Shown: positions 35,785-45,103, counted from the stretch's first letter. The stretch: DNA of 64,000 nucleotides from Homoserinibacter sp. YIM 151385 (GCF_027912415.1 NZ_CP115175.1:124001-188000), one strand, 5' to 3'. Made by a program: numbers and translations. The notes: generated by a model from the sequence alone, not told the origin.

Positions 35785-38700
35785 GCCCGCCCGCCGCGTG
35801 AGCGCCCTCGAGATCGCCGCCGCCCTCGGGATGCCGCCGCCCACGCCGCAGCAGCAGGCCGTGATCGAGTCCTCCGCCGTCGAGCCGGCGCTCGTGGTCG
35901 CGGGGGCGGGCAGCGGCAAGACCGAGACGATGGCCTCGCGCGTGCTCTGGCTCGTCGCGAACGGCCACGCGCGGCCCTCCCAGATCCTCGGGCTGACCTT
36001 CACGCGCAAGGCCGCGGGCGAGCTGGCGGAGCGCATGCAGCGCCGCATCGCCCAGCTCCGCGCCGCGGGACTCGTGCCGGAGCTCGTCGAGGCCGACGGC
36101 CAGGCCGATCACGGCGAGGCACTCCTCGACGTGCCCGCCGTCTCCACCTACAACGCCTTCGCGGGGTCGATCTTCCGCGACCACGCCAGCCTCATCGGCT
36201 ACGACGCGGATGCCGTGGTGCTCGGCGAGGCGGGCGCCTTCCTGCTCGCGCGCTCCATCGCGACGGCGGCCGCCGATCCCCGCCTCGTCGACCTCGACCG
36301 CTCGGTCGACGCCATCGCGGGCGCCGTGCTCGAGCTGAGCGGCAAGCTCGCCGACAACCTCGCCGACGGCGAGGCCGTCTCGGCGATGGCGGCCGAGTTC
36401 GCTCGCCTGCGGGAGCTCGAGTCGCCCGACCGCTTCCCCCGCGAGAGCGTCGTCGACGCGGCCGCGAAGGTCGGGGCGCTGCCCGTGCTTGTGGAGCTCG
36501 CGGAGCGCTTCCGCGCCGCGAAGGCCGAGCGCGGCTTCATCGAGTTCAGCGACCAGGTCGCCCTCGCGCTCCGGATCGTGGAGCGGCATCCCCGTGTCGG
36601 CGAGGAGCTGCGCGAGCGCGTGCGGATCGTCATCCTCGACGAGTACCAGGACACGAGCGTCGTCCAGAGCCGACTGCTCGCGACGCTCTTCCGCGGGCAT
36701 CCCGTCATGGCGGTCGGCGACCCGAACCAGGCGATCTACGGCTGGCGCGGGGCGAGCGCCTCGAACCTCGGCCAGTTCGGCCGCTGGTTCCCCGGCACGA
36801 CCGAGTTCGCGCTCTCGACGAGCTGGCGCAACGGCACCGAGATCCTGCGCGCCGCGAACGCGCTCATCGAGCCCCTCGCGGGCGGCTCGGGCGTCCGGGT
36901 CGAGCCCCTCGGCCCGCGCCCCGGCGCCGACGCCGAGCCGGTGGAGCTGCGCTACCCCGCGACGATCCGCGAAGAGGCCGCCCAGGTGGCGGCCTGGTTC
37001 CGCGAGCACCTCGCCGATCGCCGCCGCTGGTCCGCCCCCGCCGAGGGCGCGCCGCCCGAGCCGCCGAGCGCGGCCCTCATCATGCGCTCGCGCTCGACCC
37101 TCCGGGTCTTCGCGGAGGCGCTCGACGCGGCCGGCGTCCCGGTGCACGTCCTCGGCGTCGACCAGCTGCTCGCCGAGCCCGTCATCGCCGACCTCGTCGC
37201 GGCGCTCGCGGTCGTCGACGACCCGTCCGCGGGATCCGAGCTCGTGCGGCTGCTCGTCGGGGCGCGCTTCCGCATCGGCACGGCCGATCTCGTCGAGCTC
37301 CGCGAGCTCGGCCGCTGGCTCGACGAGCGCGACCTCGCGCAGCAGCGCCTCGACGACGAGGTCCGCCGCTCGCTCCGCCGCTCCGTCGACGAGGAGGACG
37401 GCGCCTCGCTCGTCGACGCGCTCGACTTCCTCAGCTCCGCGCGCGAGGGGCACAGCCGGCTCGAGCGCTTCAGCGAGGAAGGGCTCGCGCGGCTCCGCGA
37501 GGCCGGGCGCCTCTTCGCCGAGCTCCGCACGCGCGGCCGGCTCGACCTCCTCGACCTCGTGACGGTGGTGATGGAGGCGCTCCACCTCGATCTCGAGCTC
37601 GCCGCCAACGATGCGCGTCCCGGTGCCTGGCGGGCGATCGAGGCCTTCCGGGATGCGCTGAGCGGCTTCCTGCAGCTCGGCGAGCTCGGCGCGGGCCGGC
37701 CGAGCCTCGGCGCCTTCCTCAGGTGGCTGCGCGCCGCGCAGGAGAAGGAGCGCCTCGCGCCGCGGAGCGAGCCCGCGGAGCCCGGCTGCGTGCAGATCAT
37801 CACGATCCACGGCGCGAAGGGCCTCGAATGGGATCTCGTCGCGGTGCCGCGGCTCGTCAAGGACGAGCTCCCGGGGCGATCGCGCGAGACGAGCGGCTGG
37901 CTGAGCTTCGGCGAGCTGCCCTTCGAGTTCCGCGGCGACGCCGACGCGCTCCCCGTCCTGCCGTGGCGCGAGGTCGCCGACCGCAAGGAGTTCGACGACG
38001 CGAAGAAGGCCTTCGCCGAGGCGATGCGCGCACGGCAGCTCGGCGAGGACCGCCGGCTCGCCTACGTCGCCGTGACCCGCGCGCGCCACCGGCTGCTGCT
38101 CACGGGATCGTTCTGGTCGCACCAGGCCAGCGCCCGTGAGCCGAGCGCCTTCCTCCGCGAGCTCGAGGCGGCCGGCGTCGTCGCCGAGCTGCCGACGGAG
38201 GCGGGGGAGCGACCCGAGGATCTCGACCCGGATCCGACGCCCTGGCCTCGCGATCCGCTCGGCGCGCGCCGCGAGCGCGTGCTCGCCGCGGCCGCCGCGG
38301 TCACGGCCGCCGACGCCGCGCGCGCCGCCGAGGGACCGTGGGCGCGCGACCTCGAGCTCCTCCTGCGCGAGCGGGACGAGCGCCTCCGCGCGGTCGAGGC
38401 GGAGCTGCCCTCCCGCATCCCAGCCTCCCGCTTCAAGGACTTCGTGCGCGATCGCCGCGCGGTCGTCGCCGAGCTCCGGCGGCCGATGCCCGAGCGGCCC
38501 TACCGGGCGACCCGGCTCGGCACGCTGTTCCACGCCTGGGTCGAGCAGCGCGGGCTCCAGGCGGCCCCCGCCGACGAGCTGGACCTGCTCGCGAGCGAGC
38601 TGGACCTCGGCGCCGACGACCTGCTCGGTGCCGACGGGCTCGGTGCCGACGGGTTCGGTGCCGACGGGCTCGGCGCGGGGGAGGAGGCGGAGGCCTTCGC

Positions 38701-39094
38701 CCGGCTCCGCGCGACCTTCGAGGCCTCGCCGTGGGGCCGGCTGAAGCCCGTCGAGGTCGAGCGGGAGATCCACCTCCCCTTCGACGGGCGGATCGTCGTG
38801 TGCAAGATCGACGCCGTCTACGAGCTCGACGGCGGCCGGGTCGAGATCGTCGACTGGAAGACCGGCCGGGCGCCCTCCAGCCCCGAGGATCTCGACGAGA
38901 AGCAGCTCCAGCTCGCGCTCTACCGGCTCGCCTACGCGCGCTGGTCGGGGCTCGAGCTCGAGCGCATCGACGCCGCGTTCTACTTCGTCGCCGAGGACCG
39001 CGTCATCCGGCCTGCGCGGCTCGACGACGAGGCGGCGCTGCTCGCGCGCTGGCGCGGCGGGAGCTCGCCGTCGGCCGGACGGCCGACGAGCTAG
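35777..39094 (+). CDS. adnB: AdnB subunit of the AdnAB helicase-nuclease
   Basis: 1105 residues. A full SF1 helicase: Walker A AGAGSGKT at 42-49, LTFTRKAAGEL (Ia), VILDEYQDTS (II), GDPNQAIYGWRGA (III), and ITIHGAKGLEWDLVAVP and AYVAVTRARHRL (V/VI). The C-terminal nuclease domain has KIDAVYELDG and IVDWKTGRAPSS at about 1009-1035. It is the driving motor of the complex in mycobacterial AdnAB (known). Between motor and nuclease there is a 15-base repeat (x3, 38624-38668) coding for G-A-D-G-L/F. The stop overlaps that of the convergent phosphotransferase gene. Confidence 0.94.
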   Translation: MAEPARRVSALEIAAALGMPPPTPQQQAVIESSAVEPALVVAGAGSGKTETMASRVLWLVANGHARPSQILGLTFTRKAAGELAERMQRRIAQLRAAGLVPELVEADGQADHGEALLDVPAVSTYNAFAGSIFRDHASLIGYDADAVVLGEAGAFLLARSIATAAADPRLVDLDRSVDAIAGAVLELSGKLADNLADGEAVSAMAAEFARLRELESPDRFPRESVVDAAAKVGALPVLVELAERFRAAKAERGFIEFSDQVALALRIVERHPRVGEELRERVRIVILDEYQDTSVVQSRLLATLFRGHPVMAVGDPNQAIYGWRGASASNLGQFGRWFPGTTEFALSTSWRNGTEILRAANALIEPLAGGSGVRVEPLGPRPGADAEPVELRYPATIREEAAQVAAWFREHLADRRRWSAPAEGAPPEPPSAALIMRSRSTLRVFAEALDAAGVPVHVLGVDQLLAEPVIADLVAALAVVDDPSAGSELVRLLVGARFRIGTADLVELRELGRWLDERDLAQQRLDDEVRRSLRRSVDEEDGASLVDALDFLSSAREGHSRLERFSEEGLARLREAGRLFAELRTRGRLDLLDLVTVVMEALHLDLELAANDARPGAWRAIEAFRDALSGFLQLGELGAGRPSLGAFLRWLRAAQEKERLAPRSEPAEPGCVQIITIHGAKGLEWDLVAVPRLVKDELPGRSRETSGWLSFGELPFEFRGDADALPVLPWREVADRKEFDDAKKAFAEAMRARQLGEDRRLAYVAVTRARHRLLLTGSFWSHQASAREPSAFLRELEAAGVVAELPTEAGERPEDLDPDPTPWPRDPLGARRERVLAAAAAVTAADAARAAEGPWARDLELLLRERDERLRAVEAELPSRIPASRFKDFVRDRRAVVAELRRPMPERPYRATRLGTLFHAWVEQRGLQAAPADELDLLASELDLGADDLLGADGLGADGFGADGLGAGEEAEAFARLRATFEASPWGRLKPVEVEREIHLPFDGRIVVCKIDAVYELDGGRVEIVDWKTGRAPSSPEDLDEKQLQLALYRLAYARWSGLELERIDAAFYFVAEDRVIRPARLDDEAALLARWRGGSSPSAGRPTS
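38624..38668 (+). repeat. Three tandem 15-base units inside adnB
   Basis: Three near-identical units of CTCGGTGCCGACGGG (third begins TT) encode repeated LGADG. It lies in the linker between the helicase and nuclease parts and could change length by slippage without a frameshift. Confidence 0.8.
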
Positions 39095-40080
39095 CCGGCG
39101 CGCTCGACGCGGTCGAGCATCGCCTCGACCTCGTGCACGGCCAGCACCGGCGCGGTGCGCGGCCCGAGCGGCCCCATGACGTCGTTGTGGACATCGTCGA
39201 CGAGTCCGTGCAGCATCCGCACCGCGTCGTCGACGATGTCGGTGCTGCGCGTCTCGGTCCCGTGGAGCAGCCATCTCGCGATCTCGAGCTCCGCGTAGAG
39301 CGACGCTCGCGAGCGCAGGTGCCCGTCGACCGAGCCGCGGGTGTCCGCGTAGGCCTGGAACACCGCATCCGCGATCGCCGAGGGGCGCCCCCCGATGAGC
39401 CAGGAGAGGTCGCGCGCCGGATCCGCGACGCGGAGCGACTGCCAGTCGAGCACGCCGACGACCTCGCCCGCGTGGCTGCGGATCGAGTCGGGCCCGAGCT
39501 CGCCGTGCACGACGGTCGGCTGGAACTGCCAGAGCCGCATGTCCTCGAGGGCGTGCTCCCAGCGCTCGCGGATCGCGGCCGGGACGACGCCGGTCGCGAG
39601 CGTCCGGTCGATGAGGGCGCTCGTCTCCTGGAGGGCGTGGACCGAGCTCAGAGCCGGGAGGCCGGCGTCGGTCGCGACCGAGGTCGGGAGGAGGTGGATG
39701 GCGGCGATCGCGCGGCCGAGCGAGGCGCCGAGCTCGGTCGTGACGGCGGACAGCGGCGTCCGGTCGCCCGCGATGTGCTCGGTCACGACCACGCGGCCCG
39801 AGGGGCCGTCCTGCTGCCCGCCGAGCGAGGTCACGTGGAAGGGGAGACGTGCACGCACGCCCTGGCTGAGCGCCCGGAGCGCCGCGAGATCGGCCGTGAT
39901 GCGCGCGCGCGCCGCATCCGAGCGGGGGACCCGGACGACGTGCCACGTGCCGTCGCGGTCGGCGAGCAGCGCCGCATCGACCTCGGGGCCGCCGGCGTCG
40001 AGCGAGCCGGCGGAGGCCACCCGGAGTCCGGGGACGGCCGCGGTCGCCAGCGCGGCTAGAGTGAGGGGGGAGCTGGCCAT
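39091..40080 (-). CDS. Phosphotransferase of the aminoglycoside/choline kinase fold
   Basis: 329 residues. The kinase-like fold shows VVHGELGPDSIRS (Brenner motif, with HGELGPD in place of HGDLHPGN) and VLDWQSLRVADPARDLSW (the metal Asp). A role in antibiotic resistance is not implied, because these proteins often phosphorylate small metabolites. The substrate is unknown. The ATG is 6 bases after TACCCT on the minus strand (40087-40092). It is divergent from nudC. From memory, other actinobacteria have a cation transporter at this place. Confidence 0.85.
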   Translation of the reverse strand: MASSPLTLAALATAAVPGLRVASAGSLDAGGPEVDAALLADRDGTWHVVRVPRSDAARARITADLAALRALSQGVRARLPFHVTSLGGQQDGPSGRVVVTEHIAGDRTPLSAVTTELGASLGRAIAAIHLLPTSVATDAGLPALSSVHALQETSALIDRTLATGVVPAAIRERWEHALEDMRLWQFQPTVVHGELGPDSIRSHAGEVVGVLDWQSLRVADPARDLSWLIGGRPSAIADAVFQAYADTRGSVDGHLRSRASLYAELEIARWLLHGTETRSTDIVDDAVRMLHGLVDDVHNDVMGPLGPRTAPVLAVHEVEAMLDRVERAG

Positions 40081-40157
40081 GCCGACAGGGTAGGTCCGAG
40101 CACGCCCCCGGACACGGACGCCACGCCCCGCACGGACATCCCCGATCGGACCCACGA

Positions 40158-41108
40158 ATGCGCGCACCCTTCCCCGAGCGGCTCGTCCTCTCGCGCCACG
40201 CGATCGACCGCGACCACCTCGGCCGCGCCGCCGGCATCCCCGCCCTGCTCGCCGAGCCGGGCGCCGTGGTCCTCGCGCTCCACGACGGTCTCGCGCTCGC
40301 CGAGACGGCGCACGGCCCCCTCGCGCTCCTCGACCCGGCGGGCGCCGACGGCATCGAGCTCGTGCTGTATCTCGGCCGACTCGCCGAGCCGCGCGGCTCG
40401 AGCCCGGCCGGTGCGCCGGTCGTCGCCGCGATCCTCGACGACGCCGCGGCCGAGTCGCTCGTGCGCGAGCCGGGCACGGAGTGGATCGACCTCCGCCGCC
40501 TCGGCCACGAGCTCGATCCGATCGACGCCGGGCTCTTCACCTCCGCGCTCGCGCTCGCGAACTGGCACCGCGTCGCCGGGTTCTCGCCGCGGTCCGGCAT
40601 CGCGACGGCGGTCGAGCAGTCCGGCTGGGTCCGCCGCGAGGAGTCGGGCACCGAGCACTTCCCCCGCACCGATCCCGCGATCATCGTCGGCGTCCTCGAC
40701 GAGGAGGACCGCATCCTGCTCGGCTCGAACGCGATGTGGGAGTCGCGGCGCTTCTCGCTGCTCGCCGGCTTCGTCGAGCCCGGGGAGTCCCTCGAGGCCG
40801 CGGTGGTGCGCGAGGTGCACGAGGAGTCGGGCATCCGCGTCACGGCGCCGCACTATCTCGGCTCGCAGCCCTGGCCCTTCCCGGCGTCGCTCATGCTCGG
40901 CTTCACGGCCCGGGTCGCGCCCGGCACGACCACCGAGCCGACGCCCGACGGCGAGGAGATCCTCGACCTCCGGTGGTTCTCCCGCGAGGAGCTGCGGGCG
41001 GCGGTGGCCGCCGACGACGTCATCCTGCCCGGCCCGACCTCGATCGCGCGCGCCATCATCGAGGAGTGGTACGGCGGGGATCCCGACGCGGGCGCGCCCT
41101 CACGGTGA
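40158..41108 (+). CDS. nudC: NAD+ diphosphatase NudC, Zn-ribbon ligands lost
   Basis: 316 residues. The Nudix box is intact: GFVEPGESLEAAVVREVHEESGI. The region before it, normally a four-cysteine zinc ribbon in front of the EHFPRTDPAII motif, reads FSPRSGIAT ... RREESGTEHFPRTDP, so the four Cys are replaced. The NudC-type SQPWPFPASLM motif (SQPWPFPxS) follows the box. NudC hydrolyses NAD(H) and removes NAD caps from RNA 5' ends. Its stop overlaps the uvrD2 start (GTGA). nudC-uvrD2 adjacency is, from memory, conserved in actinobacteria. Confidence 0.93.
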   Translation: MRAPFPERLVLSRHAIDRDHLGRAAGIPALLAEPGAVVLALHDGLALAETAHGPLALLDPAGADGIELVLYLGRLAEPRGSSPAGAPVVAAILDDAAAESLVREPGTEWIDLRRLGHELDPIDAGLFTSALALANWHRVAGFSPRSGIATAVEQSGWVRREESGTEHFPRTDPAIIVGVLDEEDRILLGSNAMWESRRFSLLAGFVEPGESLEAAVVREVHEESGIRVTAPHYLGSQPWPFPASLMLGFTARVAPGTTTEPTPDGEEILDLRWFSREELRAAVAADDVILPGPTSIARAIIEEWYGGDPDAGAPSR

Positions 41109-42817
41109 GCGGCGGGAGCGGGTCGATCCTCGACGGGCTCGACGCCGAGCAGCGCGTCGCGGCCGAGACCCTCCTCGGTCCGGTCTGCGTGCTCGCCGGC
41201 GCCGGCTCCGGCAAGACGCGGACCATCACCCACCGCATCGCGCACGGCGTGACGAGCGGCGTGTACACGGCCGAGCGGGTCATGGCCCTCACCTTCACGA
41301 CGCGCGCCGCGGGCGAGCTCCGGTCCCGGCTCCGGGAGCTCGGCGCGGGCGGCGTCTCGGCGCGGACCTTCCACTCGGCGGCGCTCGCGCAGCTCTCCTA
41401 CTTCTGGCCGCAGCTCGTCGGGGGGCCGCTGCCGCGCGTCCTGCCCGGCAAGGCGGCGACGCTCGCACAGGCCGCGGAGGGCCTCCGCCTCCGACTCGAC
41501 ACGGCGGCGCTGCGGGATGTCGCGGGCGAGATCGAGTGGCGGAAGGTCACCGCGCTCGGGATGGACGCCTACGAGCGCACCGCCCGCACCCGGACCCTCC
41601 CGGGCGGACTCGGCGTCGAGGCGATGGTGGAGCTGCATCGCGCCTACGAGTCGCTCAAGGACGAGCGGCGGCAGCTCGACTTCGAGGACGTCCTCCTCGT
41701 CACGGCGGGCATGATCGAGGCCGAGCCGCGGGTCGCGGAGCAGGTGCACGAGAGCTACCGCTTCTTCGTCGTCGACGAGTACCAGGACGTCTCGCCGCTG
41801 CAGCAGCGGCTCCTCGACCTGTGGCTGGGGTCGCGCTCGGAGCTCTGCGTCGTCGGCGACGCCAGCCAGACCATCTACTCCTTCACGGGCGCGACGAGCG
41901 AGTACCTGCTCGGCTTCGGCTCCCGCTACGAGGATGCGACGGTCGTGCGCCTCGAGCGCAACCACCGCTCGACGCAGCCCGTCCTCGATCTCGCGAACCG
42001 GCTCATGCGCGGCCGACCGGGCGCGCTCGAGCTCCGGCCCGCCGCGCCCGCACCCGGCCCGCAGCCGACGAGCGCCGGGCACCCGGACGACGCGGGCGAG
42101 GCGGATGCCGTGGCGGATGCGGTCGCGGCGCAGCTGCGCGAGGGCACGGCCCCCGAGCAGATCGCGGTGCTCTGCCGCGTCAACGCGCAGCTCGCGCTCG
42201 TCGAGCAGGCCTTCGCGCGGAAGGGGATCTCGACCCGCGTGCTCGGGTCGGCCCGCTTCTTCGAGCACCCGGCGGTGCAGCGCGCGATGCTCGAGCTCCA
42301 CAGCCTCGCGGGGGCGCCGCAGCGCGGGCCGCTCTTCCAGGTCGTGAGCGATGTGCTCCGCCAGGCGGGGTGGACGCTCGAGCCGCCGGCCGGCGCCGGC
42401 GCCGAGCGCGAGCGGTGGGAGGTGCTCACGGCGCTCGTCGAGCTCGCCGACCGCGCCCCCGAGGGCGCGACGCTGCGCGCCTTCGCCGACGAGCTCTTCG
42501 CCCGGAAGTCGTCCCAGCACGAGCCCTCCGTCTCCGCGGTCGTGCTCTCGACGCTCCACAGCTCGAAGGGCCTCGAGTGGGACTCGGTCCACATCCTCGG
42601 GCTCAACGAGGGGCTCCTGCCCATCAGCCACGCGCGCGGGCTGGAGGCGATCGACGAGGAGCGGCGACTGCTCTACGTCGGCATCACGCGAGCTCGGAGA
42701 TCGCTCTCGCTGACGTGGTCGGGCGAGGGGCTGCGAGGACAGCGACGTCAGCCCAGCCGCTTCCTCGACGAGCTCCGCAGCGGCACTCGGGATGCGCGTC
42801 GGGGCGACGCCGGCTGA
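41105..42817 (+). CDS. uvrD2: ATP-dependent DNA helicase UvrD2 (short form)
   Basis: 570 residues. SF1A helicase motifs are complete: LAGAGSGKTRT (Walker A), ALTFTTRAAGEL, VVDEYQDVS, GDASQTIYSFTGA, HSSKGLEWDSVHI and LYVGITRARRSL. The mycobacterial UvrD2 is about 700 residues and ends in a tetracysteine/HRDC domain; here the chain stops about 25 residues past the helicase core, so those parts are absent. GTG start overlaps the nudC stop. The last 134 bases overlap the convergent gene at 42684. Confidence 0.9.
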   Translation: MSGGSGSILDGLDAEQRVAAETLLGPVCVLAGAGSGKTRTITHRIAHGVTSGVYTAERVMALTFTTRAAGELRSRLRELGAGGVSARTFHSAALAQLSYFWPQLVGGPLPRVLPGKAATLAQAAEGLRLRLDTAALRDVAGEIEWRKVTALGMDAYERTARTRTLPGGLGVEAMVELHRAYESLKDERRQLDFEDVLLVTAGMIEAEPRVAEQVHESYRFFVVDEYQDVSPLQQRLLDLWLGSRSELCVVGDASQTIYSFTGATSEYLLGFGSRYEDATVVRLERNHRSTQPVLDLANRLMRGRPGALELRPAAPAPGPQPTSAGHPDDAGEADAVADAVAAQLREGTAPEQIAVLCRVNAQLALVEQAFARKGISTRVLGSARFFEHPAVQRAMLELHSLAGAPQRGPLFQVVSDVLRQAGWTLEPPAGAGAERERWEVLTALVELADRAPEGATLRAFADELFARKSSQHEPSVSAVVLSTLHSSKGLEWDSVHILGLNEGLLPISHARGLEAIDEERRLLYVGITRARRSLSLTWSGEGLRGQRRQPSRFLDELRSGTRDARRGDAG

Positions 42818-43538
42818 GCCGCCGATCCGCGAGGTCGAGGCGGAGCTCCTCGGCCTGGTGCCCCGCCTCTCCGTGGACGAGCTCGCCGACGATCCCGACG
42901 ACGGCCGGGACCGCCCAGGGCGGCAGCCCCGCGCCCGCGCGGTCGAGGAGCTGGCCGGCGATCATCGGCCAGGCCGGGTCGGCATCCCGTCGCGCGAGCT
43001 CGAGGCAGTGCGCGCAGGGGCCGGAGCCGGCGCGGATGACGGGCCCGACCCGCACGGCGCCGTCGGCGACGACGACCGGGAGGTGCGGCACCTCGCGGCG
43101 CAGCCAGGCACCCGCCTCCGCCGGCGGCAGGACCCAGTCGGCGACGAGGACGACGAGCTGGGGCGCGGACGCCTCGACGGCGTCGCCGGCGGCATCCTCG
43201 GCGCCGTGATCGACGGGCGCCGTGAGCGCGGCCGCGAGTGCGCGCGCGAGGGGAGACCGGCCCCGGACCGCGACCCGGCGGGTCTCCGGCGCCGGCTCGC
43301 GCTCGAGCGCCGGCGCCACGGCGTCGAGCAGACGTCCTGCGCCCTCCTGCTCGAGGCCGGCCGCCTCGGCCGCCGCGGGGAAGGCCGCCGGCGGCAGGCC
43401 GATGCGCAGCGCGTGGACGACCCGCTCCTCCGACGTCGTCAGGGGCTCGAGGACCACCCGGGGCGGGTCGACGCCGAGCTGGAGTGCGCTCGGGGAGCGC
43501 CAGACGCGGGGGAGCCGTGGATCGATCCGGAGCAGCAT
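42684..43538 (-). CDS. Orphan ThiF/cyclodehydratase-like protein
   Basis: 284 residues. The N-terminal part and a central Rossmann-like region (VRGRSPLARALAAAL ... APQLVVLVADWVLPP ... HLPVVVADGAVRVGPVIRAGSGPCAHCLELARR) resemble the E1-like/cyclodehydratase domain of TOMM bacteriocin biosynthesis, with CAHC and HPECRCG as possible zinc-binding cysteines. No precursor peptide, dehydrogenase or YcaO gene is nearby, so a bacteriocin role is unlikely. The ATG is 7 bases after CAGGAT on the minus strand. It overlaps the 3' end of uvrD2 by 134 bases, which is unusual but holds a typical codon pattern in this frame. Confidence 0.75.
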   Translation of the reverse strand: MLLRIDPRLPRVWRSPSALQLGVDPPRVVLEPLTTSEERVVHALRIGLPPAAFPAAAEAAGLEQEGAGRLLDAVAPALEREPAPETRRVAVRGRSPLARALAAALTAPVDHGAEDAAGDAVEASAPQLVVLVADWVLPPAEAGAWLRREVPHLPVVVADGAVRVGPVIRAGSGPCAHCLELARRDADPAWPMIAGQLLDRAGAGLPPWAVPAVVGIVGELVHGEAGHQAEELRLDLADRRLSRRRPDAHPECRCGARRGSGWADVAVLAAPRPTTSARAISELA

Positions 43539-43610
43539 GACCGGGATCCTGCCGTGGATCGCCGCGAGCGCGCGCGAGTTCTGCACAGCTCACGGCGCGC
43601 GCCGCGGATG

Positions 43611-44978
43611 TCAGGAGCCGCTCGGGCGCTCCCCCGAGTCGTCGCCGAGCAGCTCCTCGAGCGCCCGGTCGATGTCGTCCTGGGGCGCCTCGCCCGCGGT
43701 GAGCCGCGTCACGAGGAAGCCGGGGTCGTCGACGTCCGCCGCGGTCGGCACGATGTCGGGATGCGCCCAGAGCGCGTCCCGGCCGGCGCCGCCGACGGCA
43801 TCCGTCACCGCCTGCCACATGGCCGCCGCCTCGCGGAGCCGTCGCGGGCGCAGCTCGAGGCCGACGAGCTTCGCGAAGGCCGACTCGGCCGGCCCGCCCG
43901 AGGCGCGCCGCCGTCGCACCGTCTCCGCGATCGCATCCGCCTTCGGCAGGCGGGTCGTCGCCGCCGCCGTCACGGTGTCGACCCAGCCCTCGATGAGCGC
44001 GAGCATCGTCTCGAGCCGTCCGAGGGCCGCGAGCTGCTCCTCGCTCTTCTCGGTGATGAAGTCGCCGCGCTGCAGCGCCTCCTGCAGCTCGCGCATGTCG
44101 GAGGAGGGGTCGAGGCCCGCCACCATCTCCTCGACCTTGCCGAGGTCGAGGCCGAGCCCCCGCGCCGACTCGGTGATCTGCGAGAGCAGGTGCAGCCGCA
44201 GCCACTTCGCGTGGCGGAAGAGCCGCGCGTGCGCGAGCTCGCGCACCGCGAGGTAGATCGCCACCTGGTCGGCGGGGATGTCGAGGTCGGCCCCGAAGTC
44301 GCGCACGTTCTGGGTGACGAGGGCGGCCTGGTGGCGCTCGCCGTCGAGGAGGGGGATGCCGATGTCGCCGCCCGAGACGGCCTCGCCGGCGAGCTGGCCG
44401 ACGACCTGGCCGAGCTGCATGGCGTACATCGTGCCGCCCATGTTCCGCATCAGGCGGCCGGCGCCCTCGACCATGCCGCGCGAGGCCTCGTCCGGCTCGC
44501 CGAGCTGCTCTTCGAGCGCCCGCGTGAACATGTCGGAGAAGGAGGACGCGACCGGCTCGGCGAGCTGGGTCCAGACCGGCATGCTCGCGACCGCCCACTC
44601 GGAACGCGTCATGAGCTCCGGCTCGCTCGTGAGGGCGGCGACCTCCGTCACCTCGTCGAGCCAGAGGGCCGCGACGTGGAGCGCCTGCTCGAGCGCGCTG
44701 CGCTCGCCGGGCGTCGAGGGGATCGCGGTGCGGCTCGCGAGCGCCTGCGCCTGCTGGCCGGCGGCGCTCCAGTCGATGCCGTCCTCCGAGCGCTGGAAGG
44801 CCTGCTGCAGCTGCGCCATCAGCGCCTGGACCATCGCGGGGTCGGCGCCGAGCCCCGCCGCGCTCGCGAGCTGCGCGGGATCGATGTCGCCGCGCCCCTC
44901 CAGGAAGCCGCGGAGCATGTCGCGCAGCTCCGACTCCGGGTCCTCGTTCTCCCGGTCCTCCCGGGGATCCTCAGCCAT
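43611..44978 (-). CDS. Zincin_2/DUF2342 metalloprotease-like protein
   Basis: 455 residues. Family features are an acidic N-terminus, a long helical body and the zinc-site segment VRELAHARLFRHAKWL, an EXXH-type form of the zincin motif. A disordered acidic tail ends the protein. It is often annotated as coenzyme F420 biosynthesis-associated or zinc-dependent metalloprotease, with no proven role. The ATG is 7 bases after TAGCGT on the minus strand (44986-44991). It is divergent from the PDZ protease gene, as in related genomes. Confidence 0.88.
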   Translation of the reverse strand: MAEDPREDRENEDPESELRDMLRGFLEGRGDIDPAQLASAAGLGADPAMVQALMAQLQQAFQRSEDGIDWSAAGQQAQALASRTAIPSTPGERSALEQALHVAALWLDEVTEVAALTSEPELMTRSEWAVASMPVWTQLAEPVASSFSDMFTRALEEQLGEPDEASRGMVEGAGRLMRNMGGTMYAMQLGQVVGQLAGEAVSGGDIGIPLLDGERHQAALVTQNVRDFGADLDIPADQVAIYLAVRELAHARLFRHAKWLRLHLLSQITESARGLGLDLGKVEEMVAGLDPSSDMRELQEALQRGDFITEKSEEQLAALGRLETMLALIEGWVDTVTAAATTRLPKADAIAETVRRRRASGGPAESAFAKLVGLELRPRRLREAAAMWQAVTDAVGGAGRDALWAHPDIVPTAADVDDPGFLVTRLTAGEAPQDDIDRALEELLGDDSGERPSGS

Positions 44979-45103
44979 GCTGTCTACGCTAGACCGAGCG
45001 GCGCCGGCCATGTCGGCCGAGGACGCCGTTCCAGCCCGCTCACGGTGCGCCGCGAGCGAACAGCGCCGGCGCGAGCCGCCGACCCGCACATCCGAGGAGC
45101 ACC

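Noticed and set aside
39091-40080. Aminoglycoside resistance gene
   Set aside because: The kinase fold alone does not define the substrate, the motif is a variant (HGELGPD), and the position between repair genes indicates a chromosomal metabolic role.
35771-40843. 1690-codon minus-strand open frame opposite adnB and nudC
   Set aside because: Its composition (Glu/Arg/Leu/Ala runs) is the mirror of GC-rich codons of adnB, and there is no start region or domain.
42684-43538. Bacteriocin (TOMM) biosynthesis cluster around the cyclodehydratase-like gene
   Set aside because: No precursor peptide, YcaO protein, dehydrogenase or exporter lies nearby; all neighbours are housekeeping genes.
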